Source of the DNA: Azospirillum sp. TSO22-1
Lineage (GTDB): Bacteria; Pseudomonadota; Alphaproteobacteria; Azospirillales; Azospirillaceae
Direction: 5' to 3'
Assembly: GCF_003116015.1 (NCBI RefSeq)
Contig: NZ_LGQZ01000006.1
Location: 1 to 64,000, forward strand
DNA length: 64,000 nt
The notes beneath the pieces are model-generated. The model worked only from the letters and a program-made list of their open reading frames with translations. It was not told the origin of the DNA and ran no database searches. Positions 17,437-31,131 of this stretch are shown here, piece after piece; position 1 is the first letter of the stretch, and each line of letters opens with the position of its first letter. The position numbers and the translations under genes were made by a program.

Positions 17437-18344
17437 GGCGCCTCCTCCCGCTCGCCGCCGCGCTGCTGGCGCCGCTCGCCGCCACGGCGCAGCCGGCGGA
17501 ACTGCGCGACCGCATCGTCGTCGAGGGCAAGCAGGTGCCGCTGCCCGTCGGCCCCTGGGTGCCCGCCGGGGCCGGTGAGCCGGTGGCCGGGGTGGCCAGC
17601 GTGGCGCTGCTGCAGGTGCGGGGCGGACGCGTCACCGGAGCGCTGCTGGTGCAGGCGAACCGCGCCGACAGCGACGCCGCCGGCTGGGGCACCGCCCCGG
17701 CGTGCGGGCGCGGCGACCTGCCCTTCGCGCGGGTCCGCTACGCCTCCGACCACGACGGCTCCTGCGCCTGGGCCGCGGTGGTCGAGGGCACGGGCATGGC
17801 GGTCGACCCGGCCTGGGCGGCGGCGCAGGCCTTCGCCGGCGCCCAGGGCTGGACGGTGCCGGAACGCTGGGGCGAGGCCGCCGTCCGGGTCAGCGACCCG
17901 GTCGCCGCGGTGCAGGTCCGCTACGCCACACCGCTCGACGCCGGCGCGCCGCTGCCGCCGGGCTTCGACGGCTGGACCGAGGGCGCGTGGGAGCGGGTGG
18001 AGCGCGGCAAGCTCAACCAGCTTGATCAACTCGACGGCACGGCGGCGCTGCCGCCGCTGGACACGCTGACCATCCCCGCCCCCGCGGCCGAGCCGCCGGG
18101 CGGCGGCCTGCCGCGCGCGGTGTGGAAGACGCTGACCTTCCGCGGGATCATCACGACGCTGGACTTCACCACCAACGTCCTCGTCATCGGCAACGTCATG
18201 ACCGCGGCGCTGCTGTCGGCCTGGGCGACGCTGACCGGCCCGTGGGTCTATCTGGCGCACGAGCTGGCCTGGGACCACTACGGCGCGCCGCCGCAGCGGC
18301 AACTCGACCTGCCGGGGATCGGCGAGGAGCGCGCGGGGACGTGA
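17433..18344 (+). CDS. Exported protein with C-terminal DUF2061-like domain (paralogue 2)
   Basis: Protein of 303 residues with the same plan as the gene before it: signal peptide (1-19, ending ATAQP), a domain of unknown function with conserved cysteines (ACGRGDLPFAR, GSCAW), and a DUF2061-like membrane segment near the C-terminus (WKTLTFRGIITTLDFTTN... WVYLAHELAWDHYG). The start overlaps the previous stop as ATGA, so the two are translationally coupled. The frame is open upstream, but the signal peptide and the overlap fix the start at 17433. The pair looks like a tandem duplication. Confidence 0.75.
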   Translation: MRRLLPLAAALLAPLAATAQPAELRDRIVVEGKQVPLPVGPWVPAGAGEPVAGVASVALLQVRGGRVTGALLVQANRADSDAAGWGTAPACGRGDLPFARVRYASDHDGSCAWAAVVEGTGMAVDPAWAAAQAFAGAQGWTVPERWGEAAVRVSDPVAAVQVRYATPLDAGAPLPPGFDGWTEGAWERVERGKLNQLDQLDGTAALPPLDTLTIPAPAAEPPGGGLPRAVWKTLTFRGIITTLDFTTNVLVIGNVMTAALLSAWATLTGPWVYLAHELAWDHYGAPPQRQLDLPGIGEERAGT

Positions 18345-18404
18345 CGGATACAGGCTCCCGCCGGTTGCTTGGGCTGTGTCCCCGTCTTCCGCAGGAGCCC
18401 CGCC

Positions 18405-18974
18405 ATGACCGAATCCGTCCGCCTCCTCGGCATTTCCGGCAGCATCCGCCGCAACTCCTACTGCACGGCGGTGCTGCAGACGTTGGGCGAAGGCCTGGGC
18501 GGCAAGGCGTCGCTCGACCTTTTCCCGCTGCACGACATTCCGCCCTACGACCCGGATCTGGACGCCGAGAACACGCCGGACTCCGCCGTCGCCCTGCGCA
18601 AGGCGATAGCGGCGGCCGACGGGCTGGTCGTCATCTCGCCGGAGTACAATTACGGCATGTCGGGCGTGCTGAAGAACGCGCTGGATTGGGCCTCGCGGCC
18701 AGCCATGCAGGCGCCGGTCAAGGGCAAGGCGATCCTCATCATGACCGCGTCGCCCGCCTTCACCGGCGGTGTGCGCGCCCAGCACGAGATGCGCGAGACG
18801 CTGGCCGGCATGATGGGCCGCGTCATCGCCCGGCCGCAGGTGGTGATCGCCAGCGTGCACGAGAAGATCAAGGACGGCCGCCTGACCGACGCGGCGGCGA
18901 TCAGCTTCGCCCTGGCCGCCATCGACGACCTGCTGGCCGAAATCCGCATGCTGCGCGCGGCCGGCGCGGTGTAG
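18405..18974 (+). CDS. NADPH-dependent FMN reductase (chromate/quinone reductase type)
   Basis: Flavodoxin-fold oxidoreductase of 189 residues. The FMN-binding GISGSIRRNS (9-18) and SPEYNYGMSGVLKNALDW (about 86-103) are diagnostic of this family (ChrR/YieF/azoreductase-like). GCAGGAG precedes the ATG. Relatives reduce quinones or metals by two electrons and protect against redox cycling. It sits between the DUF2061-like pair and mbfA without overlap, so it may be a single-gene unit. Confidence 0.87.
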   Translation: MTESVRLLGISGSIRRNSYCTAVLQTLGEGLGGKASLDLFPLHDIPPYDPDLDAENTPDSAVALRKAIAAADGLVVISPEYNYGMSGVLKNALDWASRPAMQAPVKGKAILIMTASPAFTGGVRAQHEMRETLAGMMGRVIARPQVVIASVHEKIKDGRLTDAAAISFALAAIDDLLAEIRMLRAAGAV

Positions 18975-19008
18975 ATTCGCGCACGGGCACCACCGACGCG
19001 AGGACGCC

Positions 19009-19965
19009 ATGAGCCTCAACTTCTCCGACCTGACCGAGCGGGAGCTGCTGGCGCTGGCCATCTCGCTGGAGGAGGAGGACGAGCGCATCTACGACGACTT
19101 CGCCGCCGCCCTGCACGAGAGCTATCCCGACACCGCCGCCATGTTCCGCGCCATGGCGACGGAGGAGAGCGGGCACCGGCACCGCCTGCTCGACCTCTAC
19201 CGGTCGCGGTTCGGCGACCACATCCCGCTGATCCGCCGGCAGGACGTGAAGGGCTTCGTGCAGCGCAAGCCGGTGTGGCTGTCGCGCCCGCTCGGCCTCG
19301 ACAAGGTGCGCGCCCAGGCCGAGCTGATGGAGGCGGAGACCAAGCGCTTCTACGCCCGCGCCGCGCGGCGCTCGCAGGACGTGGCGGTGCGCCAGCTCCT
19401 CGGCGACCTCGCCGCCGAGGAGCGGCGGCACGAAGCGGCGGCCGAGCGGCTGGAGGCCCGCATCACCCCGCAGGCCATCCAGAAGGAGGGCGAGGCGGAG
19501 CGCCGGCTGTTCGTCCTGCAGTTCGTGCAGCCGGGGCTGGCCGGGCTGATGGACGGCTCGGTGTCGACGCTGGCGCCGCTGTTCGCCGCCGCCTTCGCCA
19601 CCCACGACACGTGGGAGACGTTCCTGGTCGGCCTCGCCTCGGCGGTCGGCGCCGGCATCAGCATGGGCTTCGCCGAGGCGCTGTCCGACGACGGCTCGCT
19701 GACCGGACGCGGCAGCCCGTGGCTGCGCGGCGTGGCGAGCGGGGTGATGACGGCGGTGGGCGGCCTGGGGCACGCCCTGCCCTACCTGATCCGCGACTTC
19801 TGGACGGCAACGGCGGTGGCGGCCGGCGTCGTAGTGCTGGAACTGGCGGCCATCGCCTGGATCCGCAACCGCTACATGGACACGCCGCTGCTCGCCGCCG
19901 CCTTCCAGGTGGTGGTCGGCGGCCTGCTGGTGTTCGGCGCCGGCATCGCCATCGGCAGTTCGTAG
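19009..19965 (+). CDS. mbfA: Membrane-bound ferritin / iron exporter MbfA
   Basis: Protein of 318 residues. Residues 1-165 are a rubrerythrin/ferritin-like four-helix domain with metal-site acids and histidines (EEEDERIY about 22-29, ATEESGHRHR about 49-58, MEAETKRFY, AAEERRHEA). Residues 170-318 are a VIT1/CCC1-type transporter domain with several membrane helices (for example ASAVGAGISMGFAEALSDDG). This fusion is the MbfA family, shown in Agrobacterium and Bradyrhizobium to export iron and protect against iron and peroxide at low pH, under Irr/Fur control there. No clear iron-response box was found in the short upstream gap. Confidence 0.9.
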   Translation: MSLNFSDLTERELLALAISLEEEDERIYDDFAAALHESYPDTAAMFRAMATEESGHRHRLLDLYRSRFGDHIPLIRRQDVKGFVQRKPVWLSRPLGLDKVRAQAELMEAETKRFYARAARRSQDVAVRQLLGDLAAEERRHEAAAERLEARITPQAIQKEGEAERRLFVLQFVQPGLAGLMDGSVSTLAPLFAAAFATHDTWETFLVGLASAVGAGISMGFAEALSDDGSLTGRGSPWLRGVASGVMTAVGGLGHALPYLIRDFWTATAVAAGVVVLELAAIAWIRNRYMDTPLLAAAFQVVVGGLLVFGAGIAIGSS

Positions 19966-19995
19966 CCCCCTCGCTCGCAAAGGAGAACACACGCC

Positions 19996-20946
19996 ATGGA
20001 ACAGCGCCCGCTCGGCCGGTCCGGACTGACGGTGGCCCCGCTCTGCTTCGGCGGCAACGTGTTCGGTTGGACCGCCAATGAGGCGACCTCGCACCGGCTG
20101 CTCGACGCCTTCGTCGGGGCCGGGTTCAATTTCATCGACACGGCGGACGTCTACTCGGCCTGGGTGCCCGGCAACCACGGCGGCGAGTCGGAGACGATCA
20201 TCGGCTCCTGGCTGAAGGCGCGCGGCACCCGCGACCGCGTGGTGATCGCCACCAAGGTCGGCTGGGAGCTGGCGCCGGACCGCAAGGGCCTGTCGCCCGC
20301 CTACATCCGCACGGCGGTGGACGAGTCGCTGCGCCGCCTGCAGACCGACCGCATCGACCTCTACCAAGCGCACGTGGACGACCCGACCGTGCCGTTCGAG
20401 GACACGCTGGGCGCCTTCCAGGATCTGATCGCCGCCGGCAAGGTGCAGGCCATCGGCGCCTCCAACATCGCGGCCCCACGGCTGCGGGACGCGCTGGCGG
20501 TCAGCGCCCGCGAGGATCTGCCGCGCTACGAGACGCTGCAACCCGAATACAACCTCTACGACCGCGCCGGCTACGAGGCGGAACTGGAGGGGCTGTGCCG
20601 GGAGCATGGGCTGGGCGCGATCTCCTACTTCTCGCTGGCCAGCGGCTTCCTCAGCGGCAAGTACCGCTCGGTGGCCGACGCCGGCAAGAGCGCCCGCGGC
20701 CAGGGGGTGGTCGCCAAGTACCTGAACCCGCGCGGGCAGGCGATCCTCGCGGCGCTCGACGCGGTGGCGGCGCGGCATGCGGCGGCGCCGGCGCAGGTGG
20801 CGCTGGCGTGGCTGATGGCGCGGCCGGGGCTGACGGCGCCCATCGCCAGCGCCACCACGCCCGACCAACTCGAGGACCTGATCTCAGCGGCGCATCTGCG
20901 GCTGGACGCGGAGGATGTGGAGCGTTTGGACGCGGCCAGCGCGTAG
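19996..20946 (+). CDS. Aldo/keto reductase
   Basis: NADPH-dependent oxidoreductase of 316 residues with a TIM-barrel fold. The catalytic tetrad is visible as D48, Y53, K87 and H126 (DTADVYS, VIATKVGW, YQAHVDDP). The N-terminus RPLGRSGLTVAPLCFGGNVFGW and the overall length fit the YajO/PdxI-like group. AAGGAG precedes the start by 11 bases. It lies 30 bases after mbfA and may be co-transcribed with it. A GC-rich palindromic repeat follows the stop. Confidence 0.87.
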   Translation: MEQRPLGRSGLTVAPLCFGGNVFGWTANEATSHRLLDAFVGAGFNFIDTADVYSAWVPGNHGGESETIIGSWLKARGTRDRVVIATKVGWELAPDRKGLSPAYIRTAVDESLRRLQTDRIDLYQAHVDDPTVPFEDTLGAFQDLIAAGKVQAIGASNIAAPRLRDALAVSAREDLPRYETLQPEYNLYDRAGYEAELEGLCREHGLGAISYFSLASGFLSGKYRSVADAGKSARGQGVVAKYLNPRGQAILAALDAVAARHAAAPAQVALAWLMARPGLTAPIASATTPDQLEDLISAAHLRLDAEDVERLDAASA

Positions 20947-20956
20947 GGAGAGACCG

Positions 20957-21073
20957 AACCCCCACCCTAACCCTCCCCCGCTGGACGGGGGAGGGAACTC
21001 CGCTGTTTTGCGGGAAGGTGGTCGCAATGCCCCCTCCCCCGCCCAGCGGGGGAGGGATGGGGTGGGGGTCGCA
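20957..21073. repeat. GC-rich palindromic element, copy 1 (double hairpin)
   Basis: Two hairpins, CCCTCCCCCG/CGGGGGAGGG at 20971-20995 and again at 21032-21056, lie inside a larger inverted repeat (CCCCCACCC...GGGTGGGGG). It sits between the convergent aldo/keto reductase and sensor kinase genes, where it could end both transcripts. It is one of six related elements in the window. Confidence 0.8.
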
Positions 21074-21092
21074 CAAGAACGTCGTCGCCATC

Positions 21093-22469
21093 CTACGCCC
21101 CCGTCGGCAGCACTAGGCTCGCCCGCAATCCGGGCGCGTTGTCCTCCAGCCGCAGCTGGGCGCGGTGCAGGCGGGCGACCGCCTCGACGAGGCTGAGGCC
21201 CAGGCCGTTGCCCGGCGTGGCGCGGGCGGCGTCGAGGCGGACGAAGCGCTGGCGCACCGCCTCGCGCATGTCCGCCGGGATGCCGGGGCCGCTGTCGGCG
21301 ATGGTGACGCGGGCCTCCGGCCCCTCGGCCTCGACGCTCAGCACCACCCGCCCACCCTCCGGCGTGTACTTCACCGCGTTGTCCAGCAGATTGGCCACCG
21401 CCTGCGCCAGCAGCTGCGCGTTGCCCGCTACTGACGGACGGGCGCGGATCTCCACGGCGAAGGCCAGCCCCTTCTCCTCGGCCAGCGGTTCGTACAGTTC
21501 GGCAGCGGATTCCGCCATCGCGGCGAGGTCGACGGGGCGGAAGTCGTCGCGCTGGGCGTGCGCCTCGACCTGCGCGATGGACAGCAGCGCCTTGAAGGTG
21601 GCGAGCAGCCGGTCGGCCTCCACCAGCGCGTCCTGAAGGGCGGCGCGGTAGGCCTCGGCGTCCTCCTCCGGGTGCAGCAGCACCAGCTCGATGCGCGAGC
21701 GCAGGCGGCTGAGCGGCGTGCGCAGGTCGTGCGCGATGTTCTCGGTGACCTGCCGCATACCGGCCATCAGCGCCTCGATGCGGTCCAGCATGGCGTTCAG
21801 GTTGCCGGCGAGGCGGTCGATCTCGTCGCCGTTGCAGCTGCGCGCCACCCGCTCCGACAGGTCGCCGTCCATGATGCGGCGGGTGGTGCGGTTGATCCCC
21901 TCGATCCGGGTCAACACGCTGCGGCTGAGCAGCACGCCGCCGGAAACGCCGAGCGCCGCCACCACCGCGGCGATCCAGCCCAGCGAGCCGATGATTTGCT
22001 TGGCGACGAGGTCCAGCTCGGTCATGTCGCGGCCGACCAGCAGGCGCAGGTTGCCGGGGAGCGCGAACACCACCGCCTGCGCCGTCGCCGGGTTGCCGGC
22101 CGGGCCGCCGGTCTCCGACACCTTGAAGTGCAGCCAGCCCTGGTCGTCCGGCGTGGCGGACGGCCAGCCCGACAGGTTGCCGGCCAGCAACACGCCGGCC
22201 GGCGTGGCCACCAGGTAGAAGGAGTTGGTGTGCGGGTCGGCGCTGCGATGGCGCACCTCGTCGACCAGCCCGGACAGGCCGTAGCGCTCGAAGCGGTCGC
22301 GCAGCGCGCCGACGTCCTCGGCGATGGCGTCGTTCAGCTCGCGCTCGACGAAGCCGGCGGTGGACCGGTAGACCACCCCCAGCACCACCCCGACCGAGCC
22401 GAGGAACAGGCACAGGTACAGCAGCGCCACGCGGAAGGTGGTGGTGCGCAGCAGCCGCGGCACGGACAC
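21093..22469 (-). CDS. Sensor histidine kinase (EnvZ/QseC-like)
   Basis: Inner-membrane kinase of 458 residues. Membrane helices at about 13-33 and 161-182 flank a periplasmic sensor (34-160). A HAMP domain (about 183-235), the phosphorylated H247 (ENIAHDLRTPLSRLR), an N box (ANLLDNAVKYTP), and GPGIP and GNGLGLSL nucleotide motifs follow. It starts three bases after the stop of the response regulator gene, so the pair is coupled. The operon begins with degP, suggesting an envelope or periplasmic stress signal, by analogy with CpxRA. The sensed cue is not visible from sequence. Confidence 0.9.
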   Translation of the reverse strand: MSVPRLLRTTTFRVALLYLCLFLGSVGVVLGVVYRSTAGFVERELNDAIAEDVGALRDRFERYGLSGLVDEVRHRSADPHTNSFYLVATPAGVLLAGNLSGWPSATPDDQGWLHFKVSETGGPAGNPATAQAVVFALPGNLRLLVGRDMTELDLVAKQIIGSLGWIAAVVAALGVSGGVLLSRSVLTRIEGINRTTRRIMDGDLSERVARSCNGDEIDRLAGNLNAMLDRIEALMAGMRQVTENIAHDLRTPLSRLRSRIELVLLHPEEDAEAYRAALQDALVEADRLLATFKALLSIAQVEAHAQRDDFRPVDLAAMAESAAELYEPLAEEKGLAFAVEIRARPSVAGNAQLLAQAVANLLDNAVKYTPEGGRVVLSVEAEGPEARVTIADSGPGIPADMREAVRQRFVRLDAARATPGNGLGLSLVEAVARLHRAQLRLEDNAPGLRASLVLPTGA

Positions 22470-22471
22470 GC

Positions 22472-23158
22472 TCAGCCCGCCGCGCGCAGGCTGTAGCCGG
22501 CGCCGCGCACCGTGTGGATCAGCGGCGTGGGAAAGTCCCTGTCGATCTTCTGGCGCAGCCGGGCGATGTGCACGTCGATCACGTTGGTCTGCGGGTCGAA
22601 GTGGTAGTCCCAGACATTCTCCAGCATCATGGTGCGGGTCACCACGCTGCCGGCGTTGCGCATCAGGTACTCCAGCAGCGTGAACTCGCGCGGCAGCAGG
22701 TCGATCTCCCGCCCGGCGCGCGTCACGGTGCGGGTCAGCAGGTCCATCTCCAGATCGCCGACGGCCAGCTTCGTCTGCGGCTGGGCGGCGCTGCGGCGGC
22801 GCGCCAGCACCTCGATGCGGGCCAGAAGCTCGGAGAAGGCGAAGGGCTTGGTCAGGTAGTCGTCGCCGCCCGAGCGCAATCCCTTGACCCGGTCCTCGAC
22901 GCTGCCCAGCGCGGAGAGGAACAGCACCGGCGTGTCGTTGCCGGCGGCGCGCAGCACCTCGACCAGCGACAGCCCGTCGCGGCCGGGCAGCATCCGGTCG
23001 ACCACCATCACGTCGTAATGCTCCGAGCCCGCGAGGAACAGCCCCTCGCGCCCGTCGTTGGCGACGTCCACCACGTGCCCGGCCTCTTTCAGCCCCTTGG
23101 CGAGGTAGGCGGCGGCCGTGCGGTCGTCCTCGATGACCAGAACCTTCATGGGGGTCAT
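22472..23158 (-). CDS. OmpR-family response regulator
   Basis: Protein of 228 residues: a receiver domain (1-118) with acidic pocket E10-D11-D12, phospho-acceptor D54 and a conserved lysine in LTKPFAF, then a winged-helix OmpR DNA-binding domain (about 130-225). GGAG is seven bases before the ATG at 23158; a second ATG at 23149 has no ribosome site. It is partnered with the kinase at 21093-22469. A likely target is its own operon: a perfect inverted repeat (ATGAAAT/ATTTCAT) lies upstream of degP. Confidence 0.9.
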   Translation of the reverse strand: MTPMKVLVIEDDRTAAAYLAKGLKEAGHVVDVANDGREGLFLAGSEHYDVMVVDRMLPGRDGLSLVEVLRAAGNDTPVLFLSALGSVEDRVKGLRSGGDDYLTKPFAFSELLARIEVLARRRSAAQPQTKLAVGDLEMDLLTRTVTRAGREIDLLPREFTLLEYLMRNAGSVVTRTMMLENVWDYHFDPQTNVIDVHIARLRQKIDRDFPTPLIHTVRGAGYSLRAAG

Positions 23159-23183
23159 GCTACGCTCCGGGCGGGCTCGAAGG

Positions 23184-23215
23184 AAAGCCCCTCCCCCCTT
23201 GCCGGGAGAGGGGCT
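23184..23215. repeat. GC-rich palindromic element, copy 2
   Basis: An AAAGCCCCTCCCCCC arm and a GGGAGAGGGGCT arm form a near-perfect stem in the 67-base gap between degP and its response regulator gene. It could partly terminate or stabilise the degP transcript. A 16-base perfect palindrome (GGTTCACG/CGTGAACC, 23223-23238) overlaps the degP stop next to it. Confidence 0.7.
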
Positions 23216-23225
23216 GTTGAACGGT

Positions 23226-24758
<1,533 letters not shown>

Positions 24759-24849
24759 GGCAAGATCTCCTTCGAAGCGTCGCGGGGCGGAGCCCGCCTT
24801 CCGACGGTGAGGAGTACCGGACCCGCCCTGACAGCCGCCTTGCGGCCGG

Positions 24850-24865
24850 ATGAAATGAATTTCAT
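24850..24865. promoter_or_regulatory. Perfect inverted repeat upstream of degP
   Basis: ATGAAAT and ATTTCAT separated by GA form an exact 16-base palindromic site 92 bases upstream of the degP start. Candidate binding site for the OmpR-type regulator encoded in the same operon. Confidence 0.45.
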
Positions 24866-25020
24866 GCGCGCGGCTTCGTCCGGACAAACGCTCGTCGGCA
24901 TGCGAAGCCCTCACCGAAGGCCATACGTATCCACCGTCACGCCGACCCGATCACGGCAAGGCGTTCATGCCCGTCCCGCGGAAGCCTTGGGGAATTGCGA
25001 CAATTTGATCAGACGGCAAA

Positions 25021-25040
25021 TATATGAGATTTGTCATATA
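25021..25040. promoter_or_regulatory. Perfect inverted repeat upstream of the sensor kinase array
   Basis: TATATGA and TCATATA, six bases apart, lie 58 bases upstream of the first kinase gene in a strikingly AT-rich patch. Possible operator, or part of the promoter of the 25099-30793 gene array. Confidence 0.45.
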
Positions 25041-25098
25041 CTGACTGCTCGTACGGGGCCATGGCGCGGCACCGGCTGACGGGACACGGGGGATCGGA

Positions 25099-26865
<1,767 letters not shown>

Positions 26866-26899
26866 GGCGGCTTCCCGCGCATCAGCAAGGACCAACGGC

Positions 26900-27343
26900 A
26901 TGAACGCTCCCCTCCAGCCGCGTTTCCAGGTGCTCCTCGTCGAGGACGACCCGGCCGACGCCGGGCTGGCCAAGCGGGCGATCCGCGACGGCAAGATCCT
27001 GTGCGAGGTCCACCACGCGACCGACGGCGTCGAGGCGCTGGACTTCCTGCACCGGCGCGGCGAGCGCTTCCAGAACGCGCCGCGGCCCGACCTGATCCTG
27101 CTCGACCTCAACATGCCGCGCATGGACGGGCGGGAGGTGCTGGCCGCGCTGAAGGGCGCGCCGGAGCTGAAGACCATCCCGGTGGTGGTGCTCACCACCT
27201 CCGACATCGAGCGCGACGTCGAGGCCAGCTACCTGCAAGGCGCCAACAGCTTCATCACCAAGCCGATGGAAATGCAGGACTTCGTCGACGTGATCCGATG
27301 CGTCAGCGACTACTGGTTCCACGTCGTGAAGCTGCCGAAGTAG
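26900..27343 (+). CDS. Single-domain response regulator (Rcp1-like, array receiver 1)
   Basis: A stand-alone receiver of 147 residues with acidic pocket E15-D16-D17, phospho-acceptor D69 (LILLDLNMP) and lysine in FITKPMEM. No output domain is present, so it probably acts in a phosphorelay or by protein contact, as do Rcp1-type regulators paired with phytochrome-like kinases. It ends in the conserved tail KLPK shared with the second receiver of the array. Confidence 0.9.
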   Translation: MNAPLQPRFQVLLVEDDPADAGLAKRAIRDGKILCEVHHATDGVEALDFLHRRGERFQNAPRPDLILLDLNMPRMDGREVLAALKGAPELKTIPVVVLTTSDIERDVEASYLQGANSFITKPMEMQDFVDVIRCVSDYWFHVVKLPK

Positions 27344-27351
27344 GGGGCGGC

Positions 27352-29121
<1,770 letters not shown>

Positions 29122-29479
29122 GGTGCTGCACGCCCGCGACGGTGTCGAGGCGCTGGAGTGCCTGCGCCGCCAGGGCGAGCGCTGGGCCGCGGCGGCGCGG
29201 CCGGACCTCGTGCTGCTCGACCTCAACATGCCGCGCAAGGACGGCCGCGAGGTGCTGAGCGAGATGAAGACCGACCCGGAGCTGAAGAGCATCCCGGTGG
29301 TGGTGCTGACCACCTCCGACGTCCAGCGCGACATCGAGGCGAGCTATCTGCGCGGCGCCAACAGCTTCGTCACCAAGCCGATGGACGTCGAGGACTTCTT
29401 CGCGCTGATCCGCACCGTCGAGAGCTACTGGTTCCGCACCGTCAAGTTACCGAAGTAGACTGCCCGAATCGAGACGACC

Positions 29480-30793
29480 ATGCCCGACCGCCCCGCCATA
29501 TCCGCGCTGCTGATCGAGGACGACCCGGCCGACGCCGGGCTGGTCCGCCACGCCCTGCGCTCGCTGGGCGGCCGCTTCGCGCTGACCCACCGGATGACGC
29601 TGGCCGACGGGCTGGAGTGGGCGGCGGCCAACCGCTGCGACATCGTCCTGCTCGACCTGACGCTGCCGGATTCCGCGGGCTTCGACACCATCCGCCGGGT
29701 GCGCGAGGCGTGCCCGGCCATGCCGGTGATCGTGCTGACCGGGCACGACGACGACGACTTCGCCATGCAGGCGGTGGCGGCCGGCACCCAGGACTACCTG
29801 TTCAAGGGCAACACCGACGGCCAGGGCCTGCAGCGCGCCATCCGCTACGCCGTCGCCCGCAAGCAGCTGGAGGAGAAGCTGCGCCAGTCGGAGCAGCGCC
29901 TGCAGGGCATCATCACCCTGGCGCAGGACGCCATCGTCTCGGTGGACCAGCAGATGCGCATCATCCTGTTCAACCCGGCGGCGGAGCGCATGTTCGGCTA
30001 CGCGGCGGACGAGATCCTCGGCCGGCCGCTGGCGGCGCTGCTGCCGGAGCGCTTCCGCACGGGGCACGACGCGCACGCCGGCGCCTACGCCACCGGCGGG
30101 CCGGCGTCGCTGTCGCTCGCCCACCGCCGCGAGCTGGCCGGGCTGGCCAAGGACGGCCGCGAGTTCCCGGTGGAGATCTCCATCTCCAAGGACATCCAGC
30201 AGGACGGCCTGCTGCTCACCGCCATGGTGCGCGACATCACCGAGCGCAAGCGGTTCGAAAACGACCTGCGCATCCTCGCCACCACCGACCCGCTGACCGG
30301 GCTGGCCAACCGCCGCGCCTTCCTGGCCGCCGCCGAGCGCGAGTTGGCGCGCGTGCGCCGCTACGGCCGGCTGGCGGCGGTGCTGATGTTCGACATCGAC
30401 CATTTCAAGCGCATCAACGACACGCACGGCCACGCCGTGGGCGACGGCGCGTTGCAGACCGTCGCCACCACCGCGCGCGACCTGCTGCGCACCACCGACC
30501 TGATCGGCCGCCTGGGCGGCGAGGAGTTCGGCGTGCTGCTGCCCGAAACCGAGCCACCGGCGGCGCTGGAGGTGGCGGAGCGGCTGCGCGCCGCACTGGC
30601 GGGGGCGCCGGTGCCGCTGCCGTCGGGGGGCGGCTTCCACCTGACGGCCAGCATCGGCGTGGCGGTGTGCGACCCGCGCGACGCCAGCGTCGAGCAGGCG
30701 CTCGGCCGCGCCGACCGCGCGCTCTACCGCGCCAAGGACGCCGGCCGCAACCGCATCGAATGCGAGATCCCCATCCTGTCGGCGGCGTCGTGA
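29480..30793 (+). CDS. Response regulator with PAS and GGDEF domains (diguanylate cyclase)
   Basis: Protein of 437 residues: receiver (1-125; D59 phospho-acceptor, K109 in YLFKGN), PAS sensor (about 136-256, with the DITERKRFE exit), and GGDEF cyclase (about 262-430). The catalytic motif is GGEEF (346-350), and an inhibitory-site RTTD (337-340) stands five residues before it, so feedback by c-di-GMP is expected. It follows the second receiver by 21 bases and is the likely output of the array: phosphorylation would drive c-di-GMP synthesis and hence motility or attachment. A terminator follows. Confidence 0.92.
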   Translation: MPDRPAISALLIEDDPADAGLVRHALRSLGGRFALTHRMTLADGLEWAAANRCDIVLLDLTLPDSAGFDTIRRVREACPAMPVIVLTGHDDDDFAMQAVAAGTQDYLFKGNTDGQGLQRAIRYAVARKQLEEKLRQSEQRLQGIITLAQDAIVSVDQQMRIILFNPAAERMFGYAADEILGRPLAALLPERFRTGHDAHAGAYATGGPASLSLAHRRELAGLAKDGREFPVEISISKDIQQDGLLLTAMVRDITERKRFENDLRILATTDPLTGLANRRAFLAAAERELARVRRYGRLAAVLMFDIDHFKRINDTHGHAVGDGALQTVATTARDLLRTTDLIGRLGGEEFGVLLPETEPPAALEVAERLRAALAGAPVPLPSGGGFHLTASIGVAVCDPRDASVEQALGRADRALYRAKDAGRNRIECEIPILSAAS

Positions 30794-30821
30794 CGGGGCG
30801 GAAAGCCGCCCCGTCCCCTTC
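30792..30821 (+). terminator. Terminator after the GGDEF gene
   Basis: GACGGGGCGG (30792-30801) pairs exactly with CCGCCCCGTC (30806-30815) around an AAAG loop, followed by a pyrimidine run. It starts within the stop codon and ends the signalling array. Confidence 0.75.
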
Positions 30822-31131
30822 CTGCACCTTGTCCTGTTTTTGCTCGGCCGGCGTCCGCAACGCGGAGCGTTCACGGGCTACGCCGTTTGGCCGGGCATAA
30901 GGTTGCATTTTGATCGAAAATAAATCTGGAAACGAGAATATTGCGTCAATACCCTCAAAATCAGTGTAGCAAATGAGGCGGTAGCACTTAGCAACCTCAC
31001 TATACGATCGTGTGATTCTACATATGCAGGCGTTCACTCCCCTGGTCCTGCGACTTGGGGGAACGGGAAAGTTGTGGGCGTTTGCAGCCCCGACGGACAA
31101 CAAATCAGCGCATCGCAAGGGAGATTTCTTC
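30822..31131. other. AT-rich upstream region of the quinoprotein cluster
   Basis: About 310 bases with no gene. From about 30890 it is much less GC-rich than the surroundings. A TATACG hexamer at 31001-31006 could be a -10 element, with a weak match upstream. AAGGGAG is the ribosome site of the ferritin-like gene. Likely holds the promoter and operators of the 31132-35525 cluster. Confidence 0.5.

Larger units (their letters stand above)
24759..25098. other. Divergent promoter region between degP and a sensor kinase
   Basis: 340 bases without a gene. It holds two perfect inverted repeats, one nearer degP (24850-24865) and one 58 bases before the kinase start (25021-25040), in AT-richer stretches. 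Promoters for both directions must lie here; no consensus sigma70 pair could be assigned with confidence. Confidence 0.55.
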
